26,644 nucleotides of DNA, taken from the NCBI GenBank assembly GCA_022837185.1, contig JALHJD010000008.1:1-26644 (forward strand). Direction: 5' to 3'. The position numbers were made by a program, and so were the translations under genes. The notes beneath the pieces are model-generated. The model saw only the letters and a list, made by a program, of their open reading frames with translations. It was not told the DNA's origin and searched no databases. This stretch comes from Desulfobacteraceae bacterium (lineage in GTDB: Bacteria; Desulfobacterota; Desulfobulbia; Desulfobulbales; Desulfobulbaceae). Positions within the stretch are counted from its first letter, which is position 1. The number at the start of each line of letters is the position of its first letter. Shown piece after piece: positions 1-8,027 of this stretch.

Positions 1-153
1 GAATATCGCTGGGTCGAGCGACGCAGCGGGAAACCAGGAGTCCAGCGCCGGACGGCGCCAAGGAAGAAGCAGGCCTCGATCGCCAATTTCACGGAATGGT
101 TCACTGTACTGGATAATATCCTTGACTCCAACCATATCCTTCGTCCTTCTCAT
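1..153 (-). CDS. Partial unidentified gene (5' end only, runs off the window)
   Basis: An open frame of 51 codons runs leftward from an ATG at 153 to the window edge without a stop. The upstream sequence carries a strong Shine-Dalgarno (GAGGAGGT, about 9 bases before the ATG), which is the main reason to call it. The peptide starts MRRTKDMVGVKDIIQYSEPF; a second in-frame Met lies at residue 7. I recognise no family. The codons are less GC-rich at third positions than those of the neighbours. The opposite strand is also open over 1-183, so the call rests on the ribosome-binding site. The product would be transcribed divergently from the gene at 327. Confidence 0.4.
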   Translation of the reverse strand, partial: MRRTKDMVGVKDIIQYSEPFREIGDRGLLLPWRRPALDSWFPAASLDPAIF

Positions 154-217
154 AGGTTCCTTACCTCCTCTAAAATTTCATAGAAGTGTAAACCTATTTC
201 AGGACGGGACAACTCCT

Positions 218-252
218 TCTGTCGTCTGTCATCTGTCCTCTGACTTCTGGTA
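218..252. repeat. Degenerate 7-bp tandem repeat (TCTGTCN/TCTGACT), five units
   Basis: Five consecutive heptamers read TCTGTCG, TCTGTCA, TCTGTCC, TCTGACT and TCTGGTA. A second copy of the same element lies at 12633-12660 with four units; the TCTGTCA unit is absent there. The similarity extends a few bases outside on both sides (aactcctt before, atgct after). This looks like a dispersed, copy-number-variable intergenic repeat rather than coding sequence. Confidence 0.7.
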
Positions 253-326
253 TGCTTTTTCCTGGCGGCGACGGCGCGGGGTGATTACCTTGGTGGAGCA
301 ATGCAGCCACGCAAGGGAAAGCCATA

Positions 327-2096
327 ATGTTTCTGCCCACAACAAGAGAGGAAATGAACCGGCTCGGCTGGGACCGGCTCGACGTCATTCTGGTGACCGG
401 GGACGCGTACATCGACTCCCCGTTCATCGGCGTGGCCGTCATCGGCAAGGTGCTCCTCGATGCCGGGTACCGGGTGGGGATCATTGCCCAGCCGGAAACG
501 GAGACGGGCGACGATATCGCCAGGCTGGGCGAACCCCTGCTGTTCTGGGGCGTAACCGGGGGGAGCATCGACTCCATGGTCGCCAATCGGACCGCCGCCG
601 GCAAGCGGCGCCGGACCGATGATTACACCCCGGGCGGGATAAACAACCGGCGTCCTGACCGGGCTGTCCTGGTGTACGCCAACCTGATCCGGAGCCGCTG
701 GAAAAAGACCTGCCCCATTGTCCTTGGAGGCATCGAGGCCAGTCTGCGGCGCATAGCCCACTACGATTTCTGGTCCGACCGCGTGCGGCGGTCGATCCTG
801 TTCGATGCCAAGGCGGATTACCTGCTCTACGGCATGGCCGACAGATCGGTGCTCGAACTGGCCGGGGCGCTGGCCGCAGGCGCAGATCCCCGGATTGTCC
901 GAGGGCTCTGTTACGCCTCCCGGGAAATGCCCGGGAGAGCCGTCGAACTGCCGCCTTTCGAGGCCGCGGCCGGGGACAGGACCGCCTTTACCGAAATGTT
1001 TCATCTGTTTTACCGGAACACCGATCCGGTGACGGCCGGAATCCTTGCCCAGAAGCAGGACGACCGCTACCTGGTGCAGAACCCGTCCCCCCTTCTTCTT
1101 TCCACGGCCGAACTGGACCATGTCCATGATCTCGACTATGAACGGAGCGCCCATCCCCATTATCTGCGGCAGGGAGAAATCAGGGCCCTGGAGACCATCC
1201 GTTTTTCCATCGCCACCCACCGGGGCTGTTACGGTGAATGCAATTTCTGCGCGATCAGCGTCCATCAGGGCCGCACCGTCCGGTGGCGCAGCAGGGAATC
1301 CATCCTCCGGGAGGCGGAGCGGATTGTTGCCCATCCTGAATTCAAGGGCACCATCCATGACGTGGGGGGCCCAACCGCCAATATGTACGCCATTGAATGC
1401 AGCAGAAAGGAACGGAAGGGAAGCTGCGCCTCCAGGCGCTGCCTGTATCCCAAGGTATGTCCGAAGATGGGGGTCGATCATGGGGCGCAGATCGAACTGC
1501 TGCGCGACCTGCGGCGGATCAAGGGGGTCCGCAAGGTCGTGGTTGCCTCGGGGATCCGCTACGATATGATTCTGGCGGACCGGACCAACGGCGTCAACTA
1601 CCTGCGCGAGCTCATCCGCCATCACGTATCCGGCCAGATGAAGGTCGCCCCGGAGCACAGCGAGAAGAAGGTGCTGACCCTGATGGGCAAGCCCGGATCT
1701 GAGACCCTCCTTGCCTTCCGCGAGCTCTTTCAGCGTCTGAACGAGCGGGAAGGGCGCCGGCAGTACCTCACCTACTACATGATCGCCGCGCACCCCGGCT
1801 GCACCAGGGAAGACATGGTCCGGCTCAGGCGGTTCTGTTCGGATTCGCTCAGGCTCCTGCCCAGGCAGGTGCAGGTCTTCACCCCGACGCCCTCCACCTA
1901 TTCGACCCTGATGTATTGGACCGGGCGGGACCCGTTCAGCGGCGAACCCTGTTTCGTGGAGCAATCCGTTGCCGGCCGGGAAGAGCAGAAGCAGGTGCTG
2001 ACCCGGCACGGAGGCGGGACAAAAAAAGAGGCGGCCGGAACCTTTCCCCGGAAAAAAAGATCAGTCCGCCCCCGGGGACATCGCGGGGAGCGGTGA
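327..2096 (+). CDS. ygiQ: YgiQ family radical SAM protein (UPF0313)
   Basis: 589 residues, slightly shorter than the Escherichia coli protein. The N-terminus (REEMNRLGWDRLDVILVTGD) and the ILGGIEASLRRIAHYDFWSD-type block are the characteristic YgiQ sequences. The radical SAM cluster motif CX3CX2C is at residues 301, 305 and 308 (GCYGECNFC). It is followed by a GGPTANMY block, a Cys-rich insert (CASRRCLYPKVC) and the KVAPEH segment of the barrel. The C-terminus is a short basic tail. The reaction is not established; the family is soluble and cytoplasmic. The ATG at 327 is preceded by AGGGAA. It also abuts the stop of a tiny in-frame reading frame (300-326). It converges on the CMD gene with a 26-base gap. 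Confidence 0.93.
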   Translation: MFLPTTREEMNRLGWDRLDVILVTGDAYIDSPFIGVAVIGKVLLDAGYRVGIIAQPETETGDDIARLGEPLLFWGVTGGSIDSMVANRTAAGKRRRTDDYTPGGINNRRPDRAVLVYANLIRSRWKKTCPIVLGGIEASLRRIAHYDFWSDRVRRSILFDAKADYLLYGMADRSVLELAGALAAGADPRIVRGLCYASREMPGRAVELPPFEAAAGDRTAFTEMFHLFYRNTDPVTAGILAQKQDDRYLVQNPSPLLLSTAELDHVHDLDYERSAHPHYLRQGEIRALETIRFSIATHRGCYGECNFCAISVHQGRTVRWRSRESILREAERIVAHPEFKGTIHDVGGPTANMYAIECSRKERKGSCASRRCLYPKVCPKMGVDHGAQIELLRDLRRIKGVRKVVVASGIRYDMILADRTNGVNYLRELIRHHVSGQMKVAPEHSEKKVLTLMGKPGSETLLAFRELFQRLNEREGRRQYLTYYMIAAHPGCTREDMVRLRRFCSDSLRLLPRQVQVFTPTPSTYSTLMYWTGRDPFSGEPCFVEQSVAGREEQKQVLTRHGGGTKKEAAGTFPRKKRSVRPRGHRGER

Positions 2097-2122
2097 ACGG
2101 GGGTTGATCGACCGACGGCCTT

Positions 2123-2446
2123 CTATTTTTTCATTTCCTTCATTTCCTCGACCCAGGACAGAGCGGCCGCCACCTTGGGATAGCCGATGGTGGAAATCAG
2201 CAGCAGGAGGGTATGCTCGATCTCCTCTCTGGTCGCTCCGGCCTCCAGAGCCCGCCGGGCGTGGGAGTGAACGGCTCCGGTCGAGTGCGCCGCGGCGGCC
2301 GCCAACTGGATGAGTTCCGAGGTTTTCCGGTCAATGGGTCCGGCATCGCGCAGGGTCGTTCCCAGATTTTCCAACGAGGCCATGACCGTCGGGAATTTTT
2401 TGGTCAACTTCCGGTAATGCTTGCTTGGAATTTTCTTCTCCACCAT
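2123..2446 (-). CDS. Carboxymuconolactone decarboxylase (CMD)-like protein lacking the redox cysteines
   Basis: 107 residues, all-helical, typical length for the CMD/AhpD fold. The segment SHARRALEAGATREEIEHTL (61-80) matches the family core. In AhpD-type members the motif before it is CX2CX3H; here those positions are Ser55, Ala58 and His62, so both cysteines are missing and only the His remains. Peroxidase-type disulfide chemistry is therefore unlikely. A decarboxylase-type or purely structural role is possible, and the substrate is unknown. The start is supported by AAGGAGAG 5 bases before the ATG. It lies downstream of and on the same strand as the dienelactone-hydrolase gene, but 238 bases and a strong hairpin separate them. 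Confidence 0.85.
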   Translation of the reverse strand: MVEKKIPSKHYRKLTKKFPTVMASLENLGTTLRDAGPIDRKTSELIQLAAAAAHSTGAVHSHARRALEAGATREEIEHTLLLLISTIGYPKVAAALSWVEEMKEMKK

Positions 2447-2565
2447 GTTTCTCTCCTTGTTGTTTCAGGCTGCCGCCGGTCGGCAGCCGCTGCATTGCGC
2501 GTGCGAAAGGCTGGGACAGTCCCGGGACCGGGCAGGCCGGAACCGGGAAATGGGGCTTCCGCATG

Positions 2566-2599
2566 GACCGGCCGCAAGCCGGAACGGCTGCGGCCGGTC
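2566..2599. repeat. Long GC-rich hairpin between the DLH-like and CMD genes
   Basis: GACCGGCCGC (2566-2575) pairs with GCGGCCGGTC (2590-2599). AGCCG (2577-2581) pairs with CGGCT (2585-2589) around a GAA loop, giving a 15-bp stem with one bulged A. On the minus strand no T-run follows it, so it is not a textbook intrinsic terminator. The plus-strand 3' flank is AT-rich. It may attenuate transcription from the dienelactone-hydrolase gene into the CMD gene, or stabilise an mRNA end. Confidence 0.55.
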
Positions 2600-2684
2600 A
2601 CTTAATTATTGATTATTTCGTCAAAAAAGCAACAACAAAAAGGATGAACGGCTCGGGCCGGGGGTTCTTCCCTCCAGCTTCCGC

Positions 2685-3488
2685 TCAGGGCCGGGCAAAA
2701 ATCTCGGCGAAGAAATCCTGCATGGCCCGCCACGACTGGGTGTCGGCCTGCCGGTCATACGCCAGGGGCAGGCCGAATTCGCTGCCGAAGCTGTCGGCAT
2801 CCGGGTTGGTGAACGAATGTCTGGCGCCGGGATAATTCACAAACCGGTAGGTTGCGCCGGCGGCCTCCATTTCTTTTTTGAACCCGTCAATTTCTTCGGC
2901 CGTGACAAAGGGATCGTCCTCGCCGTTCAAGACGAGGATCGCGGCCTTCACCCGTCCCTTCTCGGCCGGACTGGAGGTGGCCAGGCTGCCGTGAAAGCTG
3001 ACCACGCCGTCCAGATCAACCCCTTGTCGGGCCATTTCCAGGACAACACCGCCGCCGAAACAGTAGCCGATGGCCGCGATCTTGTCCGGGTCGACCGTCG
3101 GTTCATTTTTCAGGACCTCGATTGCGGCGATGAACCGCTCTTTGGCCACGGGCAGGTTGCTGCGGACCTCAGCCGCGAACTTTCCGGCATCCTCAGGATG
3201 GGCCGCGGTCTTCCCTTCACCGTACATGTCGACGGCCAGGGCGGTATAGCCAAGCCCGGCAAGCATCTCCGCCCGTTTGCGGGCATAGTCGTTGTGCCCC
3301 CACCATTCATGCACCACCAGGATGGCGGGACGCCTGGCGTCGACGGCGTCATCATAGGCGAGATAGCCTTTCATCTCCGTGCCGCCGGAAGAGTAGGATA
3401 CTTCCCTGGTCTGCAGGGCGGCCGACGCCGTTGAACTGAAGAGCATACACAGAAACAGCAATAGGATCGGTAGTATTGTCCGGTTCAT
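2685..3488 (-). CDS. Dienelactone hydrolase family protein, exported
   Basis: 267 residues from the ATG at 3488, chosen because GGGAGG precedes it and a Sec signal peptide follows at once (hydrophobic residues 4-20, SSTASA then ALQT). A longer open frame upstream is not supported. The alpha/beta-hydrolase triad of the family is visible: nucleophile Cys143 in GYCFGGG, Asp192 in NGEDDPF and His224 in GARHSF. The HEWWGHN block (60-66) carries the family's Glu. Members hydrolyse lactones or esters. The export signal argues against a role in cytoplasmic catechol breakdown and for a periplasmic esterase or carboxylesterase. The natural substrate cannot be read from the sequence. The gene is divergent from the thioesterase gene at 3784. 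Confidence 0.9.
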   Translation of the reverse strand: MNRTILPILLLFLCMLFSSTASAALQTREVSYSSGGTEMKGYLAYDDAVDARRPAILVVHEWWGHNDYARKRAEMLAGLGYTALAVDMYGEGKTAAHPEDAGKFAAEVRSNLPVAKERFIAAIEVLKNEPTVDPDKIAAIGYCFGGGVVLEMARQGVDLDGVVSFHGSLATSSPAEKGRVKAAILVLNGEDDPFVTAEEIDGFKKEMEAAGATYRFVNYPGARHSFTNPDADSFGSEFGLPLAYDRQADTQSWRAMQDFFAEIFARP

Positions 3489-3783
3489 GGCATCCTCCCT
3501 TGATAAAGTTTTCCATGAATGATTCCTGTAAGGAACAGTAAGTGTGAAGCCCGGCGAAGGCAAACCAAAATCCGCTGTCCCGATGCGGGTGGCGATGCGG
3601 CGAAGGAGCCGGGACTCAGGGCGTCCGGCCAGGTCCAATGGGTTGCGCCGCCGTTGGCAACGCAGTATGGTTGTCGTGTTTTGCGGAGAGAACGACGGGC
3701 TGGCGCTGGGAAAAGAGACGGACCGCGAGCCAGTCACGGCCAAAAAAGGATACGGGCGCGGGAACGCCGAAAAGGTGCGGGCA

Positions 3784-4326
3784 ATGGAGGAGGAAACAAG
3801 GCAATACAGGGTGATCAACAAACAACCGAATTCGAGTATGTGCCTGGTCTGCGGGCTGAAAAACGACCATGGCCTGCACGCCTCGTTTTACGAACTGGAA
3901 AACGGCGAACTCCTGGCGGTATTCCGGCCCGGCGAAAAACATCAGAGTTATCCGGGCCGGCTGCACGGGGGCATCGTGTCCACCATCCTCGATGAGACCA
4001 TCGGCCGGGCAATCATGATCAACCGGCAGGGCGAGCTCTGGGGGGTTACCGTCGAAATCACTGTCCGTTTCAGGCATCCCGTGCCGCTGGGGGTGGAATT
4101 GCGGGCCATTGGCCGGATCACCAGGGACGGCCGCAGGATTTTCGAAGGCACCGGGGAGCTGCTCCTGCCGGACGGCACGGTGGCCGCCGAGGGACGGGGC
4201 AGGTATCTGAAGCAGCCGCTGGATCAGATCGCCGATTTCAATGTCGAGGAACAGGAATGGAAGGCCGTGCCGGGGCCGGACGATCCGCGGTTCGTCGAGC
4301 TCCGGAAGGGGTCAGGAGGGGAATGA
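3784..4326 (+). CDS. PaaI-type hotdog-fold thioesterase
   Basis: 180 residues from the ATG at 3784 (AAAGGTG upstream). The frame stays open further upstream, but that part is basic and low-complexity and does not look like protein. The family signature GRLHGGIVSTILDETIGRA spans residues 58-76: the HGG turn is followed by the helix with Asp70/Glu71 that usually supplies the catalytic acid. An N-terminal CLVCG pair (Cys20, Cys23) is seen in a subgroup of these proteins. It probably hydrolyses acyl-CoA thioesters in the cytoplasm; chain length and acyl type are unknown. It converges with the Cys-cluster gene at 4383. Confidence 0.85.
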   Translation: MEEETRQYRVINKQPNSSMCLVCGLKNDHGLHASFYELENGELLAVFRPGEKHQSYPGRLHGGIVSTILDETIGRAIMINRQGELWGVTVEITVRFRHPVPLGVELRAIGRITRDGRRIFEGTGELLLPDGTVAAEGRGRYLKQPLDQIADFNVEEQEWKAVPGPDDPRFVELRKGSGGE

Positions 4327-4382
4327 GAATGCCTTGCTCCGATGCCGGCGCCCCTCCTTTGGCCTGCCTGCCTCGTTGCCGG

Positions 4383-4766
4383 TCAGGCCGCCTTGGGAAA
4401 ATTGTCGGGCTGGGGCCGGGTCCATGAATCGCTGTCCAGGGGAGGCAGGCCCCACCTGGCCCGGGCCCTGTCGCACCGTTCGTTGGCCTGGCCGTTTTCG
4501 AACGAGGGGATGAAGTTGCGGCAGACCGAGGCGCGGCGGGCATAGATCGCGCAGTAGACGTTGTCGCCGATCACCCCCTTGAGGGCGATGCAGCGCGGAT
4601 CGGAGCAGTTGGTTCCTTTCATGACCAGGTAATGGGTCTGGAGATGGTCGGTCAGCATATGCGGCACCCCGCCGGGGGTGGCGAGGTCGGATTCGGCCCA
4701 GTAGAAGGAGGCCCGGAAAAAAGCGCAACAGGCGCCGCAGGCGATGCAGGGGTTATATGCGGGCAT
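4383..4766 (-). CDS. YkgJ family cysteine cluster protein
   Basis: 127 residues. The ATG at 4766 is preceded by GGAGGTGG, which decides the start over an upstream in-frame ATG. The N-terminal CIACGACC (residues 7-14), Cys54, Cys59, then YCAIYARRASVCRNF (71-85) and Cys98 form the cluster typical of the YkgJ/UPF0153 family. These proteins are thought to hold zinc or an Fe-S centre; their reaction is not established. It is transcribed in the same direction as the kinase operon, but 152 bases separate them, so it may have its own promoter. Confidence 0.88.
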   Translation of the reverse strand: MPAYNPCIACGACCAFFRASFYWAESDLATPGGVPHMLTDHLQTHYLVMKGTNCSDPRCIALKGVIGDNVYCAIYARRASVCRNFIPSFENGQANERCDRARARWGLPPLDSDSWTRPQPDNFPKAA

Positions 4767-4910
4767 GGGTACACCACCTCCGGATCGAAAGCAATGATTG
4801 TTGAGTTGTGTTGGGAATATGTATTCGCCGGCGGCAAAACGCAAGGGAAAAATGGGGTCCGGGGTTTGCCCTGAATTTCCGGTGCGGCCGGGAGAAGAGG
4901 GCGAATGATG

Positions 4911-4927
4911 CCGGTCGTTCAGACCGG
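4911..4927 (-). terminator. Small hairpin across the kinase stop codon
   Basis: CCGGTC (4911-4916) and GACCGG (4922-4927) form a 6-bp stem with a 5-base loop that includes the TGA of the kinase gene. The following minus-strand sequence is pyrimidine-rich but has no T-run. At best it is a weak terminator or an mRNA-end structure. Confidence 0.25.
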
Positions 4928-6280
4928 TGATGAGGCCACGGCCCGGACAAAATACCGGCAGCCGTCATCCTGCCAGCCGGCGTAGCCGAGGCGGGTGTTG
5001 ACATACCAGGACGTCTTCCGGGAGCGCCGGTCGCAGCTCCAGAACCACTCGCGTTCACCGGTAAAGGGAGCCGGCCCGCACTCGCTTTCCGGCAGGGTCG
5101 GGTCAGGGATCAGCGACAGCAGTTCGTTGACCGTGGGCAGGCGCCACGCCGTTATGCCGCCGAAACCGGCTCCGTTCCAGGCGGCAATGAGTCTCTCGGC
5201 CTCCGGGCGGTCCACCGGGCAGGCTGAGCCGGCCCGCTGCCACAGGAGTCGGGTGGCCTCGTCCAGCACGATATGTTCCTCCGGCGGTGCAAACATGTTG
5301 CGGATATACGTGCGGGGCTGCCACAGGCTGTCGACCCCGAAAAGATTGCCGGCCCGGCCGCCGGAGGCGCGGATGGGCGTATCCCGGAGACCGTGGCGGG
5401 AGGAGGGACGCTGATCGGCGGCAATGTCCCGGCAGATCCTCCGACTGTGTTTTTGCCGGTGCAGCTCCAGGGTCATGAGGGCGGCGGCCATCTCCGCCGC
5501 GTTCTGAAATCTTCGCTCCGGCTTCCAACTGAGCGCCCGGGCGAAAAAATCATCCCAGCCCTGATCGTAGAGCGGGTTGACCAGGCTGAGCATGAAGCCC
5601 TTCATGACCGGCAATTCGCCGGTCAGCAGACGGTAGAGCAGCACCCCGGCTGAAAAGAGATCGGAGCGCTCGTCGGCCCGGTCCGGGTCGGCGGCCTGTT
5701 CCGGCGCCGCGTAATAGGGCGTGCCGACCCGCATGCCCGGAGCGGAGGGGCCGCTCCCTTCTTCCATGTCCAGGGACATGCCGAAGTCGCAGATCTTGAT
5801 GGTGTTTTCATCCGTCACCAGCATGTTCTGCGGTTTGATGTCCCGGTGCACGACCCCGGCTGAATGCATGCAGTCCAGCCCGTCAAGAATCTGGGCGCCC
5901 CAGGCCAGGACCTTGTCGGGCGGGATGCGGCGGGTGGGCGATTCCAGGGTGAATTTTTCGTCGATCATCATCCCGAGATTGGCGCAGTAATACTCCATGG
6001 TATAAAAGGGGTTTTTCCCGTCATAATCGAAGTCCCGGATATCGGCGATGTGCGGATGGCGCAGGCGGGCCATGGTCAGCACTTCGGCGGAGAATATGTC
6101 CCGCAGGGCGGGCATGCCGAGCAGCGCCGTCAGCGGTTCGGACGGGTTGAGCAGTTTCAGGGCGACGGTCCTGTTGGTGGTCGGCATGACGGCCCGGTAG
6201 ACCGTGCCCATGCCGCCGTGGCCGAGGATGCCGGTTATGGTGTAGCGTCCTATTCTGCGCCGCCGCCTCTTCCCCCGCAT
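4919..6280 (-). CDS. Ser/Thr protein kinase with C-terminal DUF1566-like domain
   Basis: 453 residues. The Hanks-type kinase domain covers about 12-270: glycine loop GHGGMG (20-25), Lys42 in VALKLL, HRDIKPQN (145-152, catalytic Asp147), DFG (165-167), GTPYYAAPEQA (186-196) and SDLFSAGVLLYRLLTGELP (206-224). All key catalytic residues are present. After a linker without a membrane segment, residues about 340-448 resemble DUF1566 / Lcl C-terminal domains (LLWQR, WRLPTVNELLSLI, FWS, WYVN, YFVRAV). Such domains are usually found on secreted or surface proteins, so its place in a cytosolic kinase is notable; it may be a sensor or partner-binding module. The start is fixed by GGGAGG 5 bases before the ATG. 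It follows the metallophosphoesterase gene by 12 bases and is almost certainly cotranscribed with it. Confidence 0.92.
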   Translation of the reverse strand: MRGKRRRRRIGRYTITGILGHGGMGTVYRAVMPTTNRTVALKLLNPSEPLTALLGMPALRDIFSAEVLTMARLRHPHIADIRDFDYDGKNPFYTMEYYCANLGMMIDEKFTLESPTRRIPPDKVLAWGAQILDGLDCMHSAGVVHRDIKPQNMLVTDENTIKICDFGMSLDMEEGSGPSAPGMRVGTPYYAAPEQAADPDRADERSDLFSAGVLLYRLLTGELPVMKGFMLSLVNPLYDQGWDDFFARALSWKPERRFQNAAEMAAALMTLELHRQKHSRRICRDIAADQRPSSRHGLRDTPIRASGGRAGNLFGVDSLWQPRTYIRNMFAPPEEHIVLDEATRLLWQRAGSACPVDRPEAERLIAAWNGAGFGGITAWRLPTVNELLSLIPDPTLPESECGPAPFTGEREWFWSCDRRSRKTSWYVNTRLGYAGWQDDGCRYFVRAVASSPV

Positions 6281-6292
6281 AGTTCCTCCCGT

Positions 6293-7024
6293 TCACCAGA
6301 GCAGGCGCTGGGCGTTGAAGTCGGGAAAACCAAGCCGGCGCAGTTTGTTCACGGTCCGCATCACATCGTACCTGACCGCCTTGAAGGTGACGGTGTCACG
6401 GTCGCTGTCCCAGACCAGGTACTTGGCGTGGTTGTTGATGCCGTCCCTGGGCTGGCCTACGCTGCCCGGGTTGATGATGTACCGCCTGTCCTGTTCCAGC
6501 CGGCGGAGTCCCGGTTCCACCTCCAGTCCCTGTTCGGGCGGCAGGCCTTCGACAAAGAAATTCAGGGTGTGGGTGTGGCCGTAAAAACAGAGCCGCTCCG
6601 GAAAGGCGCCGAAGATTTTTTCCAGTGCGATGACACTGGGGTAAAAAAGATAGCTGGTGGGCGACTTGGGGGGACAGCCGTGGACAAACCTGGCCCCGTT
6701 CCAGATCATGACCGGCTGGAGGCTGGCGACAGAGGCAATGCTCTCCGGGGAGAGCAGCGGCAGGGTCATTTCCAGGGATTTCCGCGGGTCCGGGTTCATG
6801 CGATGGAAATAGGCCCGGTTGAGGAGGGCGAATTCGTGGTTGCCCTGGATGGAGGCGGCCCCGCGCTCCCTCAGCCTGAGCAGCACCTCTTCCGGGTCGG
6901 GGCCGTAGCCGATATTGTCTCCCAGGGAAATGATCCGCTCGATGTTTTCGGCGTCGATATCCTCCAGCACAGCCTCCAGGGCCGCCAGATTGGCATGTAT
7001 GTCTGAAATGACCGCAATGCGCAC
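6293..7024 (-). CDS. Calcineurin-like metallophosphoesterase (YfcE/ApaH-type fold)
   Basis: 243 residues from a GTG at 7024 (GAGG 8 bases upstream); the frame continues upstream but family similarity begins exactly at (M)RIAVISDIHANL. The metal ligands are in place: Asp8 and His10, Asp36 in GDNIGYGPDPEE, Asn62-His63 in GNHEF, His115 in VHGCP, and His150/His152 in GHTH, followed by NPGSVGQPRDG. The fold hydrolyses phosphomono- or diesters with two metals. It is cotranscribed with the Ser/Thr kinase, so phosphatase action on the kinase or its targets is a reasonable hypothesis, but family members also act on nucleotides and the sequence does not decide. Confidence 0.9.
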   Translation of the reverse strand: MRIAVISDIHANLAALEAVLEDIDAENIERIISLGDNIGYGPDPEEVLLRLRERGAASIQGNHEFALLNRAYFHRMNPDPRKSLEMTLPLLSPESIASVASLQPVMIWNGARFVHGCPPKSPTSYLFYPSVIALEKIFGAFPERLCFYGHTHTLNFFVEGLPPEQGLEVEPGLRRLEQDRRYIINPGSVGQPRDGINNHAKYLVWDSDRDTVTFKAVRYDVMRTVNKLRRLGFPDFNAQRLLW

Positions 7025-7232
7025 GCGTTTTCCTCTCTGCCGGCACCCGCAAGCGGGTGGCGGGATGCCTGTTGCGGACATCATACCGTAAATATTGCCC
7101 GGCGTGAAGCCTGATGCGCTGTCATCCAATCAGGGGGCTCCGGAAACAGGGAAACGGGACATTGCGGGGACCCGGGCCGGAGCGGGAGGCCCGGCGGGAT
7201 GGGTGCCCGGGATGAGCAGGAAAACAGCAGTT

Positions 7233-7262
7233 ATTTTATGGGGAATATGGCATAATAATCAA
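7233..7262 (-). promoter_or_regulatory. Candidate sigma70-type promoter for the phosphoesterase-kinase operon
   Basis: On the minus strand TTGATT (7262-7257) and TAAAAT (7238-7233) are spaced by 18 bases. They match the consensus at 4/6 and 5/6 and sit in the only AT-rich patch of the 289-base divergent spacer. The predicted leader would be about 200 bases. I did not find an equally good plus-strand promoter for the ABC operon in the same patch. Confidence 0.35.
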
Positions 7263-7313
7263 CAATGTCCGGGAAAGGAATACGGAAGGATAAGCGGAAG
7301 CGGAGGCTGATTC

Positions 7314-8027
7314 ATGGGTCTGATTACGGCGGAAAATGTCCATAAGAGGTACCGGGTCGGGGAGACGGTCATTCACGCCCTCAGGGGAGTGAGCCTGACC
7401 ATCGAAGGCGGGGCGTTCGTCTCCATTGTCGGCCCCTCGGGGAGCGGCAAGACCACCCTGCTCAATCTCATCGGCTGCCTGGACAGACCGAGTGAAGGAA
7501 AACTGACCGTGGCCGGCACCGATGTCGGCGGTCTCGGCCGGCGGCAGGGGGCGGACTTCCGAGGGAAGAATATCGGCTTTATTTTCCAGGACTTCAATCT
7601 CATCCCGGTGCTGACCGTCTACGAAAACATCGAATATCCCCTGCTCATGGTGCAGGATGTTCCGGCCCCGGAGCGTTCGGAGCGGGTTACGACCCTGTTG
7701 CGGGAGGTGGGAATGGAGGAGCAGAGGAACAAGCTGCCGGACCAGATCTCCGGCGGCCAGAAGCAGCGGGTGGCGGTGGCCCGGGCCCTGGTGACCAGCC
7801 CGGCCCTGGTGCTGGCCGACGAGCCCACCGCCAACCTCGATCATGACACGGCCTACCAGGTGATCGAATTGATGAAGCGGATGCGCGACACCTTCGGCAC
7901 CACCTTCATCTTTTCCACCCACGACCCCAAGATCGTCGGCGAGGCCGAAGTCGTCCACACCCTGGAAGACGGGCGGCTGACCGACAGCAGAGACACACGG
8001 GAGGCAGGTCATGAGCAAGTTGGTTAA
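7314..8027 (+). CDS. ABC transporter ATP-binding protein (LolD/MacB type)
   Basis: 237 residues with every ABC ATPase motif: Walker A GPSGSGKT (40-47), Q-loop Gln92, signature ISGGQ (145-149), Walker B LVLADE ending in Glu170, and H-loop His203 (STHD). The sequence and length match the LolD/FtsE/MacB branch, which powers mechanotransmission-type exporters rather than importers. GGAGG lies 7 bases before the ATG. It overlaps the permease gene by 17 bases, so the two form one complex at the inner membrane. This is the first gene of a four-component envelope cassette. Confidence 0.94.
   Translation: MGLITAENVHKRYRVGETVIHALRGVSLTIEGGAFVSIVGPSGSGKTTLLNLIGCLDRPSEGKLTVAGTDVGGLGRRQGADFRGKNIGFIFQDFNLIPVLTVYENIEYPLLMVQDVPAPERSERVTTLLREVGMEEQRNKLPDQISGGQKQRVAVARALVTSPALVLADEPTANLDHDTAYQVIELMKRMRDTFGTTFIFSTHDPKIVGEAEVVHTLEDGRLTDSRDTREAGHEQVG

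Noticed and set aside
1..183. A plus-strand open frame ending at TAG 181-183
   Set aside because: It has no start within the window and an Arg/Lys-rich composition. The minus-strand frame over the same bases has a strong ribosome-binding site and is preferred.
285..2009. A 574-codon minus-strand open frame opposite ygiQ
   Set aside because: It is antisense to a well-conserved gene and has low-complexity composition; there is no family resemblance.
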